DNA from: an uncultured Alistipes sp.
GTDB taxonomy: Bacteria; Bacteroidota; Bacteroidia; Bacteroidales; Rikenellaceae
Length of the DNA: 64,000 nt
Reading direction: 5' to 3'
NCBI GenBank assembly: GCA_938014215.1
Contig: CALLRW010000041.1
Span: 1-64,000 of the forward strand
Part shown: piece after piece, positions 27,862-36,675 of the stretch
Layout of the letters: the number at the start of each line of letters is the position of its first letter
Position numbering within the stretch: the first letter of the stretch is position 1
Position numbers and translations under genes: made by a program
The notes under the pieces: model-generated
Told to the model about the DNA's origin: nothing
What the model saw: the letters and a program-made list of their open reading frames with translations, nothing else
Database searches by the model: none

Positions 27862-29085
27862 TCAGGCCTCGATGCGCGAATCCTTCAGACCGAGGAAGTA
27901 GAGGATACCGTCGAGACCGATCGTGGAGATCGACTGCCGGGCCGTAGCCTTGACCTTGGGTTTGGCATGGAAGGCGATGCCCAGACCGGCGAGGTTGAGC
28001 ATCGGCAGGTCGTTGGCGCCGTCGCCGACGGCCACGGACTGGGCGATGTTGATCGACTCGAACTGACAGAGCAGCCTGAGGAGTTCGGCCTTTCGTCGTC
28101 CGTCGACCACTTCGCCGACATAGCGGCCGGTGAGGTGTCCGTTTTCGATTTCGAGTTCGTTTGCGTAGACGTAGTCGAACCCGTATTTCTGGCGGAGGTA
28201 GTTTCCGAAGTAGGTGAAGCCGCCGGAGAGGATGGCGGTTTTGTATCCGACGCGTTTGAGGATGGTCATCATTCGTTCGAGGCCCTCGGTGATGGGGAGA
28301 TTCCGGGCGATATCCTCCATGACCGAGACATCGAGTCCCTTGAGCAGGGCGACGCGTCGGGTGAAGCTTTCGCGGAAGTCGATTTCGCCGCGCATGGCGC
28401 TGGCCGTAATTTCGCGGACCTGCTGGCCGACGCCGGCTCGTTCGGCGAGTTCGTCGATCACCTCGGTTTCGATGAGCGTGGAGTCCATGTCGAAGCAGAT
28501 CAGACGCCGGCTGCGGCGGTAGATGTCATCCTTCTGGAAGGAGACGTCGAGGCCGATTTCCGAGAGGTTCATGAAACCCTCGTGCATCGTGCTGCGCTCC
28601 TCGTCGGTGAGCGAGCCGCGGACCGAGAGTTCGATGCAGGATTTTGCGGCGCGGTTGTCCTCCTTGAGGGGCATGCGTCCGGTCAGACGCTTGATGGCGT
28701 CGATATTGAGGCCGTGCTCGGCGACGACCTTCGTGACCTCGGCGATGTGTCGTGCGGTGACGGTCCGGCCGAGCAGGGTGATGATGTACCGGTTTTTGCC
28801 CTGGCGGCTGACCCAGTCGTTGTACTTCTCCTCGGAGATGGGCGTAAACCGGATCATGACGCCGAGTTCGGAGGCCTTGAAGAGGAGCTCCTTCATGATG
28901 AAGCCGGACTTGTCGGCCGTGGTTTTGATCAGGATACCGAGCGTGAGCGACTGGTGGATGTTGGCCTGACCGATATCGAGGATGAAGGCGTCGTAACGGG
29001 CGAGGATTTCGGTGAGCGAGGAGGTCATTCCGGGCTTGTCCTCGCCGGAGATGTTTATCTGGATGATTTCGACGTTGTTCTGCAT
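27862..29085 (-). CDS. serB: Phosphoserine phosphatase with ACT domains
   Basis: 407 aa. Two N-terminal ACT-type regions (ISGEDKPGMTSSL near 13; then IITLLGRTVTARHIAEV near 100) precede a HAD phosphatase. HAD motif I is LICFDMDSTLIETE, motif II is KTAILSGGF, and motif III/IV is VAVGDGANDLPML. It makes the last step of serine synthesis. The ACT domains imply amino-acid control. Cytoplasmic. Divergent from mscS. Confidence 0.95.
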   Translation of the reverse strand: MQNNVEIIQINISGEDKPGMTSSLTEILARYDAFILDIGQANIHQSLTLGILIKTTADKSGFIMKELLFKASELGVMIRFTPISEEKYNDWVSRQGKNRYIITLLGRTVTARHIAEVTKVVAEHGLNIDAIKRLTGRMPLKEDNRAAKSCIELSVRGSLTDEERSTMHEGFMNLSEIGLDVSFQKDDIYRRSRRLICFDMDSTLIETEVIDELAERAGVGQQVREITASAMRGEIDFRESFTRRVALLKGLDVSVMEDIARNLPITEGLERMMTILKRVGYKTAILSGGFTYFGNYLRQKYGFDYVYANELEIENGHLTGRYVGEVVDGRRKAELLRLLCQFESINIAQSVAVGDGANDLPMLNLAGLGIAFHAKPKVKATARQSISTIGLDGILYFLGLKDSRIEA

Positions 29086-29129
29086 GTTTCAGTAAAGAGC
29101 ATTAGCGATGATTCGACAAAAAGGATAGA

Positions 29130-29167
29130 CAAAGTTAATAAAGTTCTGCTTTTTTTGGTTATTTTTG
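29130..29167. promoter_or_regulatory. Divergent -7 elements for serB (minus) and mscS (plus)
   Basis: Minus-strand TAACTTTG at 29137-29130 faces serB. Plus-strand TATTTTTG at 29160-29167 faces mscS. Both fit TANNTTTG and sit in the 163-bp divergent gap. Confidence 0.5.
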
Positions 29168-29248
29168 CGAGTAAAATGGAGCGAGCGAGGGTCAAAAGCG
29201 GTCTGTGGACGCATTTTTGCAGCGAGACTCCGAAAAACGAGACAAATT

Positions 29249-30163
29249 ATGTGGACACTTCTTGCCGCCGAGGAACCTGCCGCGCCGCTCATCGTGCCCG
29301 ACAGCGTCCAGAAGGCGAATTTTGCCGAGGCAGTACACCGCCTGGCGAATCTGGATTTGAGTCAGGTAGCACAGAATCTGCTGTCGGAGGCGCTGTGGGT
29401 GGTCATCAAGATCCTCATCGCCCTGGTAATCTATTATATCGGGCGGTGGCTGATGCGGCGTCTGGTCCGGCTGATCGACGTGGCGATGGAGCATCGCAAG
29501 GTGGATCTGTCGCTGCGGGCCTTCACGCGGAGTTCGGTGCGTGCGGTCTTCATGCTGCTGCTGATCCTGATCGTGGTATCGACGCTCGGGGTGAACGTGA
29601 CGTCGCTCATTGCGGTGGCCTCGGCTGCGACGCTGGCCATCGGTATGGCGCTGAGCGGCACGGCACAGAACTTTGCGGGCGGGGTGATGATTCTGCTGAT
29701 GAAGCCCTACCGCGTGGGTGACTACATCTCGGCGCAGGGACAGTCGGGTACGGTCCGCGAGATCAAGCTCTTCTCGACGGTGATCACGACGAACGACAAC
29801 CAGACGATCTACATCCCGAACAATTCGATTGCCACGGCGATCATCGACAACTATACGACGGCCGAGGAGCGGCGTGTGGACTGGACGGTCGGGATCTCCT
29901 ACGGCGACGACGTGGATACGGCGCGGCGGGTGATTCTGGAGATGCTTGCGGCGGATCCGCGGATTCTGCCGCTTCCGGCACCGGTTGTGTGGGTCGCGGC
30001 GCTGGCCGACAGCTCGGTGAATCTGACCATCCGGGCGTGGACGGCCAATGCGGACTACTGGCCTGTTTTTTACGAATATAACGAACGCTTCTACAAGGAG
30101 CTTCCGAAGGCGGGTCTGAGTTTCCCGTTCCCGCAGATGGATGTCCACATGAAGCAGGAATAG
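29249..30163 (+). CDS. mscS: Small-conductance mechanosensitive channel (MscS family)
   Basis: 304 aa from the ATG at 29249. About three membrane helices: near 50-70, near 93-112, and the pore-lining Gly/Ala-rich helix SLIAVASAATLAIGMALSG. The beta domain follows (MKPYRVGDYISAQGQSG, IYIPNNSI), then the C-terminal alpha/beta vestibule. It releases solutes on hypo-osmotic shock. Short, E. coli MscS-like architecture. The lipoprotein at 30172 starts 8 nt after its stop. Confidence 0.93.
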   Translation: MWTLLAAEEPAAPLIVPDSVQKANFAEAVHRLANLDLSQVAQNLLSEALWVVIKILIALVIYYIGRWLMRRLVRLIDVAMEHRKVDLSLRAFTRSSVRAVFMLLLILIVVSTLGVNVTSLIAVASAATLAIGMALSGTAQNFAGGVMILLMKPYRVGDYISAQGQSGTVREIKLFSTVITTNDNQTIYIPNNSIATAIIDNYTTAEERRVDWTVGISYGDDVDTARRVILEMLAADPRILPLPAPVVWVAALADSSVNLTIRAWTANADYWPVFYEYNERFYKELPKAGLSFPFPQMDVHMKQE

Positions 30164-30171
30164 ACGAAGAA

Positions 30172-30609
30172 ATGAAGATGATCAGAGCGCTGTATTGCGT
30201 GGCAGCCGGCGTGCTGCTGCTGACGGGCTGCAACAAGGAGTCGGGGCCCGAATCGCGGACGCCGGCGACGTTCGGCAAGGTGAGCTATCCGGCGACGGTC
30301 GAGGCGGGACTTCCCGTGCGGGTGCGAGTCCCGGTGGAGAGCGAGTACGGCTTTTTGCAGATCTCGATCTTCTATACGGAGGGGAGTACGCCCGACGAGA
30401 CGACGGAGGCCGATGTGCAGCTGCTGACGGGCGATCTCAAGTCGGTGGTCTACGAGGGGGTGATCCCGAAGACGGCCCAGAAGGCGGGTCAGAAGGTGAC
30501 CTTCCGGGTGTGCGCACGGACGGCCTATCATGTTGTCTCCTATTCGGAGCAGTGCAGCTACACGGTTTTGGAGGAGGGGACGACGGTTCGGCCCGATCCG
30601 GTGGAGTGA
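30172..30609 (+). CDS. Small lipoprotein of unknown function
   Basis: 145 aa. Signal with lipobox VLLLTGC, then a beta-rich domain (FGKVSYPATVEAGLPVRVRV; VTFRVCARTAYHVV) with an Ig-like appearance and two internal cysteines. No family recognised. Eight nt downstream of mscS and 40 bp upstream of the DUF5606 gene, so probably co-transcribed with mscS. Confidence 0.75.
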   Translation: MKMIRALYCVAAGVLLLTGCNKESGPESRTPATFGKVSYPATVEAGLPVRVRVPVESEYGFLQISIFYTEGSTPDETTEADVQLLTGDLKSVVYEGVIPKTAQKAGQKVTFRVCARTAYHVVSYSEQCSYTVLEEGTTVRPDPVE

Positions 30610-30649
30610 AGAGACTTTTTTAGAACCAAACAAGAGAATAGACAAGATT

Positions 30650-31093
30650 ATGGAATTGAAAGAGATTCTGGCCATTTCGGGCCAGCCCGGACTGTATAAA
30701 TACGTGGCACAGTCGACGCGGGGAGTGATTGTTGAGTCGCTGACCGACGGCCGTCGGATGAATGCATCGGCCAATGCACGGGTGAGCGCCCTGTCGGACA
30801 TTTCGATGTTTACCGAGGGCGACGACATTCCGCTGGCGGATGTCTTCACGCGGATCTATGCCCATACGGGCGGCAAGGAGGCGATCAGCCCGAAGTCGAC
30901 GCCCGAACAGTTGAAGGCCGCCTTTGCGGAGGTGCTTCCGGAGTACGACCGTGACCGGGTTCACGTATCGGACATCAAGAAGTGTTTCTCGTGGTACAAC
31001 ACCCTGATCGGAGCCGGTTTCACGGAGTTCAAGCTGTCGGACGAGGAGTCGCAGCCGGAGGAGAGCGCCGAGCAGGCTGCCGCCGAGGAGTAG
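30650..31093 (+). CDS. DUF5606 domain-containing protein
   Basis: 147 aa from the ATG at 30650. Starts MELKEILAISGQPGLYKYVA and contains SLTDGRRMNASANARVSALS and KCFSWYNTLI, the pattern of DUF5606, a Bacteroidota-restricted family of unknown function. It ends in a low-complexity Glu/Ala tail. Cytoplasmic. In-frame codons upstream overlap the lipoprotein gene and are not used. Confidence 0.88.
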   Translation: MELKEILAISGQPGLYKYVAQSTRGVIVESLTDGRRMNASANARVSALSDISMFTEGDDIPLADVFTRIYAHTGGKEAISPKSTPEQLKAAFAEVLPEYDRDRVHVSDIKKCFSWYNTLIGAGFTEFKLSDEESQPEESAEQAAAEE

Positions 31094-31202
31094 TGCCGCA
31101 TCTGGACGAAACGTCAAGGGCCGGGAGCGGGCCGGATGCCGGATGGAAGTGAAGGTTCCGCCTCGGCCGGAAAGAGTATAAACCGAAAAAACCGGAGGGG
31201 TT

Positions 31203-31691
31203 ATGGAAAAACAGCAGAAAGTGTTGGCCCTGGTTGCGCACGACAACATGAAGCGTGACCTGGCGGAGTGGGTGGACTGGAACAGCGAGAAGCTGAGCCG
31301 TCACCACCTGGTGTGTACGGGAACGACCGGAAAGATGGTGGAGCGGACGCTCCAGGCCCATCGTAGCCGGAGAGAGGCGGGCGAGGAGGCAGCGCCCGAA
31401 CTGGAGATTACGCTGTTGAAGTCGGGACCGCTCGGCGGCGACCAGCAGCTGGGTTCGATGATTGCCGACGGGAAGATCCATGCCCTGATCTTCTTTTGGG
31501 ATCCGATGTCGGCCCAGCCGCACGACGTGGACGTGAAGGCGCTGCTTCGTCTGGCGACGCTGTACAACGTTCCGACGGCGGTGAACCGATCGTCGGCGGA
31601 TTTTCTGATCTCGTCGCCGTTGTTCGAGGACGAGAGCTACAAGCCGGTTGTGAAGGATTACAAGGCCTACATCGAACGGGTGCTGCTGTAG
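31203..31691 (+). CDS. mgsA: Methylglyoxal synthase
   Basis: 162 aa, slightly longer than E. coli MgsA. Starts with LALVAHDNMKRDL, and shows the phosphate-binding CTGTTG, the catalytic-Asp segment SGPLGGDQQLGSMI, FFWDPMSAQPHDVDVKALLR and NVPTAVNRSSADFL. It converts dihydroxyacetone phosphate to methylglyoxal. Followed 20 bp later by a strong terminator. Confidence 0.97.
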   Translation: MEKQQKVLALVAHDNMKRDLAEWVDWNSEKLSRHHLVCTGTTGKMVERTLQAHRSRREAGEEAAPELEITLLKSGPLGGDQQLGSMIADGKIHALIFFWDPMSAQPHDVDVKALLRLATLYNVPTAVNRSSADFLISSPLFEDESYKPVVKDYKAYIERVLL

Positions 31692-31706
31692 GCGATCCCG
31701 TGTGAA

Positions 31707-31747
31707 AGGAAAAGGAGCCGTTTCCCGCAAGGGAGATGGCTCCTTTT
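31707..31747 (+). terminator. Terminator after mgsA
   Basis: GGAGCC (31711-31716) pairs with GGCTCC (31735-31740); inner CCC/GGG pairs close a small loop. Seven T residues follow. Confidence 0.8.
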
Positions 31748-31770
31748 TTTCTTTGCCGGTTCTTCGGGTC

Positions 31771-32045
31771 AGCCGTCCGCTTCGAATGCCTCCGGTTTGC
31801 CGCTCCGATCGCCCCCGGCCGTCCGCTTCGATTGCCTCTGGCCTGCCGCTCCGATCGCCTCCGGTCTGCCGCTCCGAACGCCTCCGGTCTGCCGCTTCGA
31901 ATGCCTCCGGCTGTCCGCTTCGAATGCCTCCGGCCTGGCCGCTTCGAATGCCTCCGGTCTGCCGCTCCGATCGCCTCCGGTCTGCCGCTCCGATCGCCTC
32001 CGGCCGTCCGCTTCGATTGCCTCCGGTCTGCCGCTCCGATTGCCC
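31771..32045. repeat. Degenerate 23-bp tandem repeat, about 12 copies
   Basis: Unit of the form GCCTCCGGTCTGCCGCTCCGATC with scattered C/T and A/G changes fills the whole gap between the mgsA terminator and the dusB stop. The 23-bp period shifts frame each copy, so it is unlikely to code. Confidence 0.85.
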
Positions 32046-32051
32046 CCCGGA

Positions 32052-33074
32052 TCAGAGATCGTGGGAGAGGGGAGCCGGCACGGCGCCCGAGAGGTCATAC
32101 CCGCCCCAATGGTCGGCAATGTAGTCGAGCGTGGCGAAGAGTTCGTCGATATCGAGCGAGGTGACCAGCTTCAGCCGGGTTGACTTGAAATCGGGCAGCC
32201 CCTTGAAGTAGTTGGTCAGATGGCGCCTCATTTCGAGGATTCCGACGTGGTCGCCCTTGATTTCGAGCGATTTGCGGAGATGCTCCTTGGCGATGGCGAC
32301 GCGCTCGATGACCGACGGCTGGGGCAGCACTTCGCCCGTAGCGAGATAGTGCTTCACCTCGCGGAAGATCCAGGGGCGGCCGTACGTGGCGCGTCCGATC
32401 ATCACGCCGTCGACCCCATAGCGGTCGAACATTTCGCGGGCCTTGGGACCCGAGTCGACATCGCCGTTTCCGATGATCGGGATATGGATGCGGGGGTTGT
32501 TCTTCACGGCGCCGATCAACGTCCAGTCGGCCTCGCCGCGATACATCTGGGCGCGGGTCCGGCCGTGAATGGTGAGAGCGGCGATCCCGACATCCTGCAG
32601 CCGGAGGGCGATCTCCTCGATGTTTTTCGACTCTTCGTCCCACCCCAGGCGGGTCTTGACGGTGACCGGCGTGTGGACGGCGCGGACGATCTGGCGGGTC
32701 ATTTCGACCATCAGATCGGGGTTCCGCATCATTCCCGATCCGGCGCCGCGGCCGGCGATCTTCTTGACCGGGCAGCCGAAGTTGATATCGATGATATCGG
32801 GTCCGGCGGCTTCGGCCATCCGGGCGGCCTCGACCATGGGTTCGATCAGATGGCCGTAGATCTGGATACCGACGGGTCGTTCGGCGTCGTCGATTTCGAG
32901 TTTTTTGAGCGATTTGGCGGCGTCGCGGATCAATCCGTCGGAGGAGATGAACTCGGTGTAGACGACATCGGCCCCGAACCGCTTGCACATGTAACGGAAC
33001 GAGGGGTCGGTGACATCCTCCATCGGGGCGAGCAGCAGCGGATGCTCGCCCAGTTCGATATTGGCGATTTTCAT
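32052..33074 (-). CDS. dusB: tRNA-dihydrouridine synthase
   Basis: 340 aa from the ATG at 33074 (MKIANIELG). FMN/TIM-barrel signatures: LLAPMEDVTDPSFR, DIINFGCP-type motif (IIDINFGCPVKKI) with the catalytic Cys, RLGWDEESKN, TIHGRTRAQMY, IIGNGDVDS and VMIGRATYGRPWIF. It reduces uridines in tRNA. The start overlaps the stop of the upstream CNNM gene by 4 nt, so the two are coupled. Confidence 0.95.
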   Translation of the reverse strand: MKIANIELGEHPLLLAPMEDVTDPSFRYMCKRFGADVVYTEFISSDGLIRDAAKSLKKLEIDDAERPVGIQIYGHLIEPMVEAARMAEAAGPDIIDINFGCPVKKIAGRGAGSGMMRNPDLMVEMTRQIVRAVHTPVTVKTRLGWDEESKNIEEIALRLQDVGIAALTIHGRTRAQMYRGEADWTLIGAVKNNPRIHIPIIGNGDVDSGPKAREMFDRYGVDGVMIGRATYGRPWIFREVKHYLATGEVLPQPSVIERVAIAKEHLRKSLEIKGDHVGILEMRRHLTNYFKGLPDFKSTRLKLVTSLDIDELFATLDYIADHWGGYDLSGAVPAPLSHDL

Positions 33075-34357
33075 GCTTTGTCTTCGTTTTGAGCGGGGTT
33101 GTAGTGGACGAGGATCTTGTCGATCCGGGCACCGTCCATGTCGACGATTTCGAACGAGAAGGGGCCCCATTGGATCTTCTCGCCGGTAGCGGGGATATGG
33201 CCGAGCAGGTCGAGGATCAGCCCGCTGAGGGTGTTGTAGGCGTTAGCCGGATAGTCCTCCTCGACGCCGAACGCATCGAGGAAGTCGTAGAACGGACACT
33301 GCCCGTCGACCAGACAGCTGCCGTCGTTGCGGCGGACGATATCGGGTTCTTCGCGCGGATCGGGCAGTTCGCCGACCAGCGCCTCGAAGATATCCTTCAG
33401 GGTGATGATTCCGCGCGTGACGCCGAACTCGTCGCAGATGATTCCGTAACCGAGCTGTTCGTTGCGGAGCTGTTCGAGGGCGTTGTAGACTTCGAACTCC
33501 TCGTGGAAGAACTTGCCGGGGGTGAGGATCGACCGCAGGTTGAACCCGGGCTGGTTCAGATGGAGGAAGAGGTCCTTCAGGTAGACCACGCCGAGCAGTT
33601 TGTCGAGGCTTCCGTCGCCGACCGGGTAACGGTTGTGCGGGGCCTGGGCGACGATGCGGTTGATCTCCTCGACCGACATCGAGACGTCGATCCAGGCGAT
33701 TTCGCTGCGGTGGGTCATGATCGACTCGACGGTCCGGTCGCCGAGCGAGAAGACGCGGCCGACGATCTGCTGTTCGACCTCCTGGACTTCGCCGTCCTCG
33801 GCCCCCTCCTGGATCATCGAGCGGATTTCGGCCTCGGTGACCTTGCTTTCGGCCTTCTGGAGGCCGAGCAGGCGGGTCACGCCGGCGGTGCTTTTGGCCA
33901 GCAGCCAGACGAACGGCGAGGCGATCGTCGAGAGCAGCCCCATGGGTCGGGCCATGATGCGTGCGGCTCGTTCGGCGGCATTCATGCCGATGCGCTTGGG
34001 GACCAGCTCTCCGAAGATGATCGTCAGATAGGTTACGAGGATGACGATCACGACCTGGGCGACGGCCGTAGCCGTTCGTACGGGGATTCCGACTTCGGCG
34101 AGTCGTGCGCCGAACTTTGCGGCGAGCGTATCTCCGGAGTAGATACCCGTCAGGATGCCGATCAGCGTGATCCCGATCTGTACGGTAGAGAGGAACCGGT
34201 CGGGGTCCTTAGCGAGACGGAGAGCCTGGCGGGCGCTTTTGCTTCCCTGTCGGGCGAGCATTTCGAGATTGGACTTCCGGGCCGACACGAGCGCCATTTC
34301 GGACATGGCGAACAGACCGTTGAGCAGGATCAGCAGGACGATGACGAGAACTTCCAT
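33071..34357 (-). CDS. CNNM/CBS-domain (HlyC/CorC family) membrane protein
   Basis: 428 aa from the ATG at 34357. The N-terminal CNNM (DUF21) region has about four helices (MEVLVIVLLILLNGLFAMSE; VIVILVTYLTIIFGELVPK). A CBS pair follows (VESIMTHRSEIAWID; GIICDEFGVTRGIITLKD), then a CorC_HlyC domain ending in VDMDGARIDKILV. Members are linked to Mg or Co efflux and some are mislabelled hemolysins. Coupled to dusB by a 4-nt overlap. Confidence 0.9.
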   Translation of the reverse strand: MEVLVIVLLILLNGLFAMSEMALVSARKSNLEMLARQGSKSARQALRLAKDPDRFLSTVQIGITLIGILTGIYSGDTLAAKFGARLAEVGIPVRTATAVAQVVIVILVTYLTIIFGELVPKRIGMNAAERAARIMARPMGLLSTIASPFVWLLAKSTAGVTRLLGLQKAESKVTEAEIRSMIQEGAEDGEVQEVEQQIVGRVFSLGDRTVESIMTHRSEIAWIDVSMSVEEINRIVAQAPHNRYPVGDGSLDKLLGVVYLKDLFLHLNQPGFNLRSILTPGKFFHEEFEVYNALEQLRNEQLGYGIICDEFGVTRGIITLKDIFEALVGELPDPREEPDIVRRNDGSCLVDGQCPFYDFLDAFGVEEDYPANAYNTLSGLILDLLGHIPATGEKIQWGPFSFEIVDMDGARIDKILVHYNPAQNEDKA

Positions 34358-34434
34358 GAGCGCGTAAGGGGGTGATTCGACGTGCAAAGATAGTGGAAGT
34401 CGGGCGAAAAGCCAAAAGAAAGGGGCGGAGTAGA

Positions 34435-34464
34435 TTGGTTATTCGGCGAAAAGCGTTAAATTTG
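34435..34464 (+). promoter_or_regulatory. Promoter of argS
   Basis: TTG (34435-34437), 19-nt spacer, TAAATTTG (34457-34464): a near-ideal Bacteroidota promoter 13 bp before the argS start. Confidence 0.65.
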
Positions 34465-34477
34465 CGGTCGAAATTGC

Positions 34478-36274
34478 ATGAAATCTATGAATATCGAAAG
34501 CTATCTTACGGATGCGGTTCGACGGTCGGTCGAGGCGCTTTACGGGCCGCTGGGCGACGAACAGCTGCAGCTTCAGAAGACGCGCCGGGAGTTCGAGGGC
34601 GACTATACGCTGGTGACCTTTCCGCTGCTGCGCCGGAGCCGCAAGTCGCCTGAGGCGACGGCACAGGAGATCGGCGAATATATGACGGCGAACGTGCCGG
34701 AGATCCGCTCCTACAACGTGATCAAGGGATTCCTGAATCTGACGCTCGACGCATCGTTCTGGGCGGGCCGCTTTACGGACCTGGCCTCCGACGAGCACTA
34801 CGGCGAGGCACCCTCGACGGGCCGCACGATCATGATCGAGTACTCGTCGCCCAATACGAACAAGCCGCTCCACCTGGGCCATATCCGCAACAACCTGCTG
34901 GGATACTCCGTAGCCCGGATTCTCCAGGCGAACGGCCATCGGGTGATCAAGGTGAACCTGGTCAACGACCGTGGCATCCACATCTGCAAGTCGATGCTGG
35001 CGTGGAAGCTTTACGGCGGGGGCGAGACTCCCGAGTCGTCGGGCATGAAGGGCGACCACCTGGTTGGCAAATACTACGTGGAGTTCGACAAGCACTACAA
35101 GGCGCAGATCAAGGAGCTGATGGCCGCGGGCCAGAGCGAGGAGGAGGCGAAGAAGAACGCCCCGATCATGCGTGAGGCGCAGGAGATGCTGCGCAAGTGG
35201 GAGGCGAAGGATCCGGAGGTCTACTCGCTGTGGAAGACGATGAACAGCTGGGTCTACGCGGGCTTCGATGTGACGTACAAGGCTTTGGGCGTTGATTTTG
35301 ACAAGGTCTACTACGAGTCGCAGACCTACCTGCTGGGCAAGTCGCTTGTCGAGGAGGGTCTGAAGAAGGGGGTATTCTACCGCCGGGAGGACAATTCGGT
35401 GTGGATCGACCTGCGCAACGACGGGCTGGACGAGAAGCTGCTGCTGCGCGGCGACGGCACGTCGGTCTACATGACGCAGGATCTGGGCACGGCCTACCGC
35501 CGTTTCGAGGACAACAAGCTCGACGACATGATCTACGTGGTGGGCAACGAGCAGAACTACCACTTCCAGGTGCTGAAGCTGGTTCTGAAGAAGCTGGGCT
35601 ACGCCGAGTGGAGCGACCACATCACGCACCTGTCGTACGGCATGGTGGAGCTTCCCGAGGGGAAGATGAAGTCGCGCGAGGGCACGGTTGTGGATGCCGA
35701 TGACCTGATTGCCGACATGGTGAAGACGGCGCGCGAGATGTCGGCCGAGCTGGGCAAGCTGGACGGCTGCACGGAGGAGGAGGCGAACGCCGTCTCGACG
35801 ATGGTGGGCCTCGGTGCGCTGAAGTACTTCATCCTGAAGGTCGACCCGAAGAAGACGATGCTGTTCGACCCGCGCGAATCGATCGATTTCAACGGCAATA
35901 CGGGTCCGTTCATCCAGTATACGCACGCCCGCATCTGCTCGGTGCTTCGCAAGGCGGCCGAGAGCGGGGTAGAGGCTGCGAAGGGGATGTCTGCTGACGT
36001 GACGCTGCTGCCGGAGGAGATCGATCTGGTGAAGATGCTGACGGAGTATCCGGCGACGGTGAAGGCTGCGGGCGAGAACTTTGCGCCTTCGATGATCGCC
36101 GCCTACGTCTACGACCTGGCCAAGCAGTTCAACGGCTACTACCACGACCATTCGATCCTCAAGGAGGAGAATGCCTCGATTCGTTCGATGCGTCTGGCCT
36201 TGGCCCGCGAGGTGGCACTGGTGATCCGCAAGGGCATGGCGCTGCTGGGCATCAACGTTCCCGAACGCATGTAA
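34478..36274 (+). CDS. argS: Arginyl-tRNA synthetase
   Basis: 598 aa. Class I signature as HLGHIRNNLLG (HIGH-type) after the typical YSSPNTNKPL; the KMSK-type loop is degenerate at GKMKSREG. The N-terminal Add1 domain and the C-terminal DALR anticodon-binding domain (AAYVYDLAKQFNGYYHD) are complete. A second in-frame ATG three codons in could also start it. Charges tRNA-Arg. Isolated gene followed by a repeat region and terminator. Confidence 0.97.
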   Translation: MKSMNIESYLTDAVRRSVEALYGPLGDEQLQLQKTRREFEGDYTLVTFPLLRRSRKSPEATAQEIGEYMTANVPEIRSYNVIKGFLNLTLDASFWAGRFTDLASDEHYGEAPSTGRTIMIEYSSPNTNKPLHLGHIRNNLLGYSVARILQANGHRVIKVNLVNDRGIHICKSMLAWKLYGGGETPESSGMKGDHLVGKYYVEFDKHYKAQIKELMAAGQSEEEAKKNAPIMREAQEMLRKWEAKDPEVYSLWKTMNSWVYAGFDVTYKALGVDFDKVYYESQTYLLGKSLVEEGLKKGVFYRREDNSVWIDLRNDGLDEKLLLRGDGTSVYMTQDLGTAYRRFEDNKLDDMIYVVGNEQNYHFQVLKLVLKKLGYAEWSDHITHLSYGMVELPEGKMKSREGTVVDADDLIADMVKTAREMSAELGKLDGCTEEEANAVSTMVGLGALKYFILKVDPKKTMLFDPRESIDFNGNTGPFIQYTHARICSVLRKAAESGVEAAKGMSADVTLLPEEIDLVKMLTEYPATVKAAGENFAPSMIAAYVYDLAKQFNGYYHDHSILKEENASIRSMRLALAREVALVIRKGMALLGINVPERM

Positions 36275-36309
36275 CGGGGGGGCCGTGATGGGGGAGCCCG
36301 AGGTGGGGG

Positions 36310-36540
36310 AGTCCGATGAGACGCTTCCCGCCGGGGAGCCAAACGGAAGCGAGGGGGAGCCCAAAGACGTGTTTCCCGCCCGAAACCCGGAGAGCCGACG
36401 GATGTTTTCCGCCGCCGGGGAGCCAAACAGGAGCGGGGGAGTCTGAAGAGTCGTTTCCCGCCCGAAAACCGGGGGGCCGACGGATGTTTCCCGCCCGAAA
36501 CCCGGGGCATCCGATGCGATGCTTTCCGCCCGAAATACCA
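36310..36540. repeat. Interspersed G+C-rich repeat between argS and its terminator
   Basis: Blocks of TTCCCGCCCGAAACCCGG and of CCGGGGAGCCAAACRG alternate several times, with GCCGACGGATGTTT shared by two blocks. Copies are similar but not evenly spaced. No gene supported. Confidence 0.65.
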
Positions 36541-36577
36541 AACGGAGGTTCCGAAACCCGGAACCTCCGTTTTTTTA
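36541..36577 (+). terminator. Strong hairpin terminator downstream of argS
   Basis: AACGGAGGTTCC (36541-36552) pairs with GGAACCTCCGTT (36560-36571), extended by one more G-C pair, then a T7 run. It lies beyond the repeat, so the repeat is part of the argS transcript. Confidence 0.8.
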
Positions 36578-36675
36578 TCGGAGAGCAGTGAGGGGATCGC
36601 TGCGGAGGGTGGGGGATGGATTTTGTGGTATGAAACTTGCGATCGAGCGGGGAGTAAAACCAATACTCATCAAAC

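Noticed and set aside
31771..32045. CRISPR-like appearance of the 23-bp repeats
   Set aside because: Units are directly adjacent with no spacers and no cas genes are present.
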